Shown one piece after another: positions 16,706 to 19,748 of a stretch of DNA of 19,748 nucleotides. The DNA is from Methanoregula sp. (GTDB taxonomy: Archaea; Halobacteriota; Methanomicrobia; Methanomicrobiales; Methanospirillaceae), in contig PMDE01000041.1 of assembly GCA_003154335.1 (NCBI GenBank), positions 1 through 19,748 on the forward strand. The letters are read 5' to 3'. The stretch's first letter is position 1. Each line of letters starts with the position of its first letter. The notes under the pieces are model-generated. The model was given only the letters and a program-made list of their open reading frames with translations. It was not told the origin of the DNA and made no database searches. A program made the translations under genes and the position numbers.

Positions 16706-18106
16706 TTGAACTCCATGGTCTCAGATTCATCACGACGAAAAGTTCTCATCGTTTCGGCGCTTGGTTCATCGCTTGCCCCCTTCATGGTCTCCGCATTCAT
16801 AGTTGGCCTGCCATCGATAGGCAGGGAATTCTCGGCAGGTACGGCGATGCTCGGATGGGTCACCAGCGCATTCTTCCTTGCGGCAGCAGTCTTTCTCGTT
16901 CCCATCGGGAGACTTGCCGACCGTTCGGGGATCAAGCGGATATTTACCGCCGGCGTGGGAATCTATGCCGTTTCAGCCATCCTCGTCATAATCTCCCCCA
17001 CTGTTGAGGCGCTTATCATCGCCCGGTTCGTGACAGGGATTAGTGCTTCGATGGTCTTTGGCACCTCTATTGCCCTCATAAGCCTCGTGTTTCCCGAGTC
17101 GGAACGAGGGAAGGCAATCGGCATCAATGTCACGGCAATGGCAGTCGGTTTCCTCCTCGGGTTTTTTTCCGGGGGTTTCCTCACGTTCTACCTTGGGTGG
17201 CGAAGCATTGTTGCTGTCCTCATCCCGCTGGAGGTGTTTATCGTCTGGCTCATCCTCTCCCGGTTGCGGGGCGAGTGCGAGATCTCGCGGCAGCGGGAGA
17301 TCGATCCCAAAGGTATGATCCTTTATGTGATAGCGATGTTCTGCCTGATGTCCGGCTTTGCTATCCTCCCCAGCCCTGCTGGAGGGGCACTTCTCGGGAC
17401 AGGCTTGGTTTGTCTCACGGTGTTTATCTGGCATGAGGGGCGGATAAAAAAACCCCTGCTCGCAGTCCGGCAACTTGCCAGGAACCGCCTGTTTGTAGTG
17501 GCAAATCTCACTGCACTTCTGTACAATACGGCAAATTTCGCCATTATCTTCCTGATGAGCCTGTATCTCCAGTCGGTCCGGGGAATTGATGCCAGGGTCT
17601 CCGGTGTAATCCTTCTTATCCCGATCATCTTCATGGCAGGTCTTTCCGCGTATGCGGGAAGACTTGCCGACCGTATCGAGCCGAGGATCGTGATCGGGTG
17701 CGGCGTCGCAGCAACTACCGTCTCCCTCTTCCTTCTCACTTCGCTTGAACAGAATACTCCAATGCATCTCGTTGTGCTGGCCCTGGTCCTGATGGGGTCG
17801 AGCATCGCTCTCTTTCAGTCGCCGCTCGTACGGACCCTGGTCAGTTCAGTACCACGAGAGGTGTATGGGCTCGCCTCGGGTATGGTCGAGACAATGCGGC
17901 TTGCCGGGATGACCATAAGCGTCTCTGTCACGGTCATAATCTTCACACTCGCCGGCGCTGGAACCCCGTCCGCTGCTGCCGGATCCCCGGCGGACATCGG
18001 GAGCCTTCACACGATATTCTGGATCCTTTTGGTTATTTCCCTCGGCGCCCTTGGAGCTACGTATGCACTCAGGAAGAGCAGGGAGGAAGTAGCAACGACA
18101 CAATGA
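16706..18106 (+). CDS. MFS multidrug-type transporter, DHA2 (14-TM) family
   Basis: The 466-residue product has 14 predicted membrane segments, as expected for the DHA2 drug:proton antiporter branch (EmrB/QacA-like). The motif GRLADRSGIKR between TM2 and TM3 is the classic MFS motif A, and a second copy, GRLADRIEPR, follows TM10. TM5 reads GFLLGFFSGG, like antiporter motif C with the usual Pro replaced by Phe. The start is uncertain: TTG 16706 has GAGGG 10 nt upstream, while ATG 16715 would remove three residues but is 19 nt from that site. The protein should act in the cytoplasmic membrane, exporting a small molecule in exchange for protons; the substrate cannot be read from sequence. No TetR- or MarR-like regulator is adjacent. 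It is transcribed away from the glucan synthase, and a link to glucan export is unlikely because known cyclic glucan exporters are ABC transporters. Confidence 0.88.
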   Translation: MNSMVSDSSRRKVLIVSALGSSLAPFMVSAFIVGLPSIGREFSAGTAMLGWVTSAFFLAAAVFLVPIGRLADRSGIKRIFTAGVGIYAVSAILVIISPTVEALIIARFVTGISASMVFGTSIALISLVFPESERGKAIGINVTAMAVGFLLGFFSGGFLTFYLGWRSIVAVLIPLEVFIVWLILSRLRGECEISRQREIDPKGMILYVIAMFCLMSGFAILPSPAGGALLGTGLVCLTVFIWHEGRIKKPLLAVRQLARNRLFVVANLTALLYNTANFAIIFLMSLYLQSVRGIDARVSGVILLIPIIFMAGLSAYAGRLADRIEPRIVIGCGVAATTVSLFLLTSLEQNTPMHLVVLALVLMGSSIALFQSPLVRTLVSSVPREVYGLASGMVETMRLAGMTISVSVTVIIFTLAGAGTPSAAAGSPADIGSLHTIFWILLVISLGALGATYALRKSREEVATTQ

Positions 18107-18112
18107 TGCACC

Positions 18113-18118
18113 TTTTTT
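18113..18118 (+). terminator. Oligo-T tract after the MFS gene
   Basis: A T6 run begins a few nt after the TGA at 18104-18106 in the convergent gap with the metallopeptidase gene. It fits an archaeal oligo-T terminator. Confidence 0.4.
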
Positions 18119-18230
18119 CATAAACAAGGCTATACGAAATAACGGCCTTGCATTGGTAACATCAACCATGGCAGCGATATGGCCGAAAGGGAGTGGTTCC
18201 CGGAAATCAAATGTTATTACCTTATCCTGT

Positions 18231-18278
18231 GACTCCCGGATCTGATGCTTGTTAAAAAAAAGTACTGATCCTGGAGTC
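18231..18278 (-). terminator. Long imperfect hairpin at the stop codon of the metallopeptidase gene
   Basis: GACTCCCGGATC (18231-18242) and GATCCTGGAGTC (18267-18278) pair over 11 of 12 positions across a 24-nt loop. The loop carries a T8 run when read on the minus strand (about 18254-18261). The distal arm overlaps the TGA of the metallopeptidase (18277-18279). It probably ends that transcript and shields against read-through from the converging MFS gene. Confidence 0.45.
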
Positions 18279-19146
18279 ACACTACAGTCGCATTAAAGGT
18301 GTCGCATGAGTTCATGTCACCGCTGTCAATACCGGCTTTGAACCATTTCACCCGTTGTGCAGATGTCCCATGCGTGAAAGAGTCCGGGACTACATAACCC
18401 TGCGATTGTTTTTGCAGAGCATCGTCGCCGATCTTCGCGGCAGCGTTCATGGCTTCCTCTATATCCCCGGCTTCGATAATGTGACGGGATGTGTCGGCCT
18501 GATTCGCCCACACACCTGCATAACAATCGGCCTGCAATTCCAGCAGTACGGAATATTTGTTGGCCGTTACCTCGTTGCTCTGGCTCTGGAGTCTTTCAAT
18601 CCTGGAAGAGGCTCCCAGAAGGTTCTGAACATGATGGCCCACCTCGTGGGCGATTACATATGCCTGGGCAAAATCACCGGGGGCTCCCAACTGGTCTTTC
18701 AGTTCGCGATAAAAACTGAGGTCGATATACACTTTCTGGTCCCCCGGACAGTAAAAAGGACCCGTTGCTGACTGGGCATACCCGCAAGCTGAGTCAACAC
18801 CGTCAGAAAAAAGGACTAATTTGGGAGGTATATAAACCATGCCTTTTTTTGTAAATATAGCCGTCCAGGTATCTTCTGTGTCGGCAAGGACAACGGATAC
18901 GAAATCGACTAAAGTGGCATCGGCCGCCGACTGCTGGGTTACGTACGGAGTTGTCCCATCCAAGGAAGACGACCCATCACTCCCCCCGGAAATTGCGCTC
19001 AACAAGGTTGACGGGTCAACCCCCATCAATAAACCAAGACCAAGAATAACGAGGACCCCGATACCGCCACCGATCGCCCCGGTTCTTATTCCGGATCCCC
19101 GTTGGTCTTCGACATTGTCACTCCGACGTCCACCTGTCCATCTCAT
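18277..19146 (-). CDS. ypfJ: Neutral zinc metallopeptidase, YpfJ family, membrane-anchored
   Basis: The 289-residue product begins MRWTGGRRSDNVEDQRG, the hallmark N-terminus of the YpfJ-like zinc peptidase family. One membrane segment follows at about 25-42, then a low-complexity Gly/Ser linker. The catalytic motif HEVGHH is at 167-172, with the likely third zinc ligand Glu203 in LLELQADCYAGVWA. Four Cys (121, 133, 208, 281) could form disulfides if the domain is outside the membrane. The conserved C-terminal pattern FTHGTSAQRVKWFKAG is present. Length and order are normal for the family. The start at ATG 19146 has GAGG about 5 nt upstream. The family is common in bacteria; its natural substrate is not established. 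It converges on the MFS gene and is divergent from the partial membrane protein gene. Confidence 0.92.
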   Translation of the reverse strand: MRWTGGRRSDNVEDQRGSGIRTGAIGGGIGVLVILGLGLLMGVDPSTLLSAISGGSDGSSSLDGTTPYVTQQSAADATLVDFVSVVLADTEDTWTAIFTKKGMVYIPPKLVLFSDGVDSACGYAQSATGPFYCPGDQKVYIDLSFYRELKDQLGAPGDFAQAYVIAHEVGHHVQNLLGASSRIERLQSQSNEVTANKYSVLLELQADCYAGVWANQADTSRHIIEAGDIEEAMNAAAKIGDDALQKQSQGYVVPDSFTHGTSAQRVKWFKAGIDSGDMNSCDTFNATVV

Positions 19147-19177
19147 GGTTCCTCTTTGCCTCTTTTATTCGTAAAGT

Positions 19178-19196
19178 GAACGTTCGGACTAATATG
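19178..19196 (-). promoter_or_regulatory. Promoter-like block with GAACGTTC palindrome before the metallopeptidase gene
   Basis: On the minus strand ACATATTAG (about 19187-19196) lies about 40 nt before the start codon, and a perfect 8-bp palindrome GAACGTTC (19178-19185) sits directly downstream of it. The layout would suit a TATA box with an overlapping operator. Both elements are weak evidence. Confidence 0.25.
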
Positions 19197-19383
19197 TTCT
19201 TCCCTTTTCAATCCCGGAACTTTGTGGAGGATGGAATGAGTACCGGGAACACAGGAATACTGACCCGTAATTAGGCCGGGAAATTCAGGTATTAGATGGA
19301 GTTGATGTTCATGGGGTTCTGCCGGGTGCCGCGTAAAATTTCCCATCGCAAGGCACAAGAATGCGAAGCGGTAAAATTTCTCT

Positions 19384-19748
19384 ATGAAGAAGTGGATTAA
19401 AGATACTGTTGGCCTGGGCACAGCTCTCTGGCTGATTGGGTACCTCGCCTCGCTGGTGCTGTTCTTCTCCTCATATGCAGTAGTCATGGGATGGATCCTT
19501 CTTGTCATCTTCACTCCGGTAACTATCGCGATTACGTATTTGTGGTTCCGGAGGAGAGAACACCTTTCCCTGAAGTACTTTTCAGAAGTTGGTGTGGCAT
19601 GGGTTCTGATTGCCGTAGTGCTCGACTACCTGTTCATAGTCCTGCTCTTCCAGGCGACCTACTACGGTCCCGATGTGTTTGTATACTATGCCGTAACATT
19701 CCTTATCCCAGTGGGAATCGGGCTGTACCTGGACTGGTGCCGGGAGAA
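19384..19748 (+). CDS. N-terminal part of a small multi-TM membrane protein, cut by the window edge
   Basis: From ATG 19384 the frame stays open to the right edge (121 complete codons), so the 3' end is missing. It begins MKKWIKDTVGLGTALWLIGY and shows four hydrophobic segments at about 10-28, 32-52, 69-92 and 98-117, separated by charged turns such as WFRRREHLS. The regular spacing of segments and the positive turn after TM2 fit a real integral membrane protein. I do not recognise the family and assign no function. No Shine-Dalgarno sequence precedes the ATG; an AT-rich repeat TAAAATTT occurs at 19334-19341 and 19372-19379, the first of which could serve as a promoter element for a nearly leaderless transcript. 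It is divergent from the metallopeptidase gene. Confidence 0.65.
   Translation, partial: MKKWIKDTVGLGTALWLIGYLASLVLFFSSYAVVMGWILLVIFTPVTIAITYLWFRRREHLSLKYFSEVGVAWVLIAVVLDYLFIVLLFQATYYGPDVFVYYAVTFLIPVGIGLYLDWCRE

Noticed and set aside
16973..17767. 264-codon open frame on the minus strand
   Set aside because: It is fully antisense to the MFS transporter; its product is highly charged with no family pattern, a typical shadow of a GC-biased membrane protein gene.
19143..19514. 123-codon open frame on the minus strand
   Set aside because: It overlaps the start of the metallopeptidase gene and is antisense to the membrane protein starting at 19384; no ribosome binding site or family pattern was seen.
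1..19748. Mobile element, prophage, toxin-antitoxin or CRISPR-Cas system
   Set aside because: No transposase, integrase, terminal inverted repeats, target duplications, toxin-antitoxin pair or regular repeat array could be found; the pseudogenes are broken by small indels, not insertions.

Overview
The window looks like a chromosomal segment of an archaeon, most likely a methanogen related to Methanomicrobiales (Methanoregula or Methanosphaerula-like). This rests on TATA-like elements 25-45 nt before several starts, oligo-T tracts after stops, medium GC content, and genes typical of those genomes: a Zn-dependent phospholipase C-like protein, a DUF457 hydrolase and an iron-sulfur flavoprotein-like gene. 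No rRNA, tRNA or methanogenesis gene is present, so the taxonomic call is an inference.

Layout. 1-332: 3' part of a gene for a probable extracytoplasmic protein. 675-1670: a Zn-dependent phospholipase C-like gene broken by several frameshifts. 2181-3563: a coiled-coil protein with a PD-(D/E)XK nuclease signature resembling RmuC. 3909-4790: a membrane DUF457/YdjM-type hydrolase. 4908-5623 (minus): a flavodoxin-fold, iron-sulfur flavoprotein-like gene, also broken by several frameshifts. 5959-6531 (minus): an isochorismatase-family hydrolase with Gly at the usual catalytic Cys position. 6842-15631 (minus): one intact 2929-codon gene for a cyclic beta-1,2-glucan synthase (NdvB/ChvB/Cgs type), which fills 45% of the window. 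15632-16705: a 1.07 kb gene-poor stretch with several inverted repeats. 16706-18106: a 14-TM DHA2-type MFS transporter. 18277-19146 (minus): a YpfJ-type zinc metallopeptidase. 19384 to the right edge: the 5' part of a small multi-TM protein.

The genes appear to be mostly single transcription units in mixed orientation, not one operon. The common theme is the cell envelope: a glucan synthase, an exporter, membrane hydrolases and an anchored peptidase. No NdvA/ChvA-like ABC exporter for the glucan is in the window. No mobile element, CRISPR array or integration site was seen.

The strongest points for follow-up are the full-length bacterial-type cyclic glucan synthase in a probable archaeon, the RmuC-like coiled-coil nuclease without recognisable partner genes, and two separate genes decaying by small indels beside intact neighbours.
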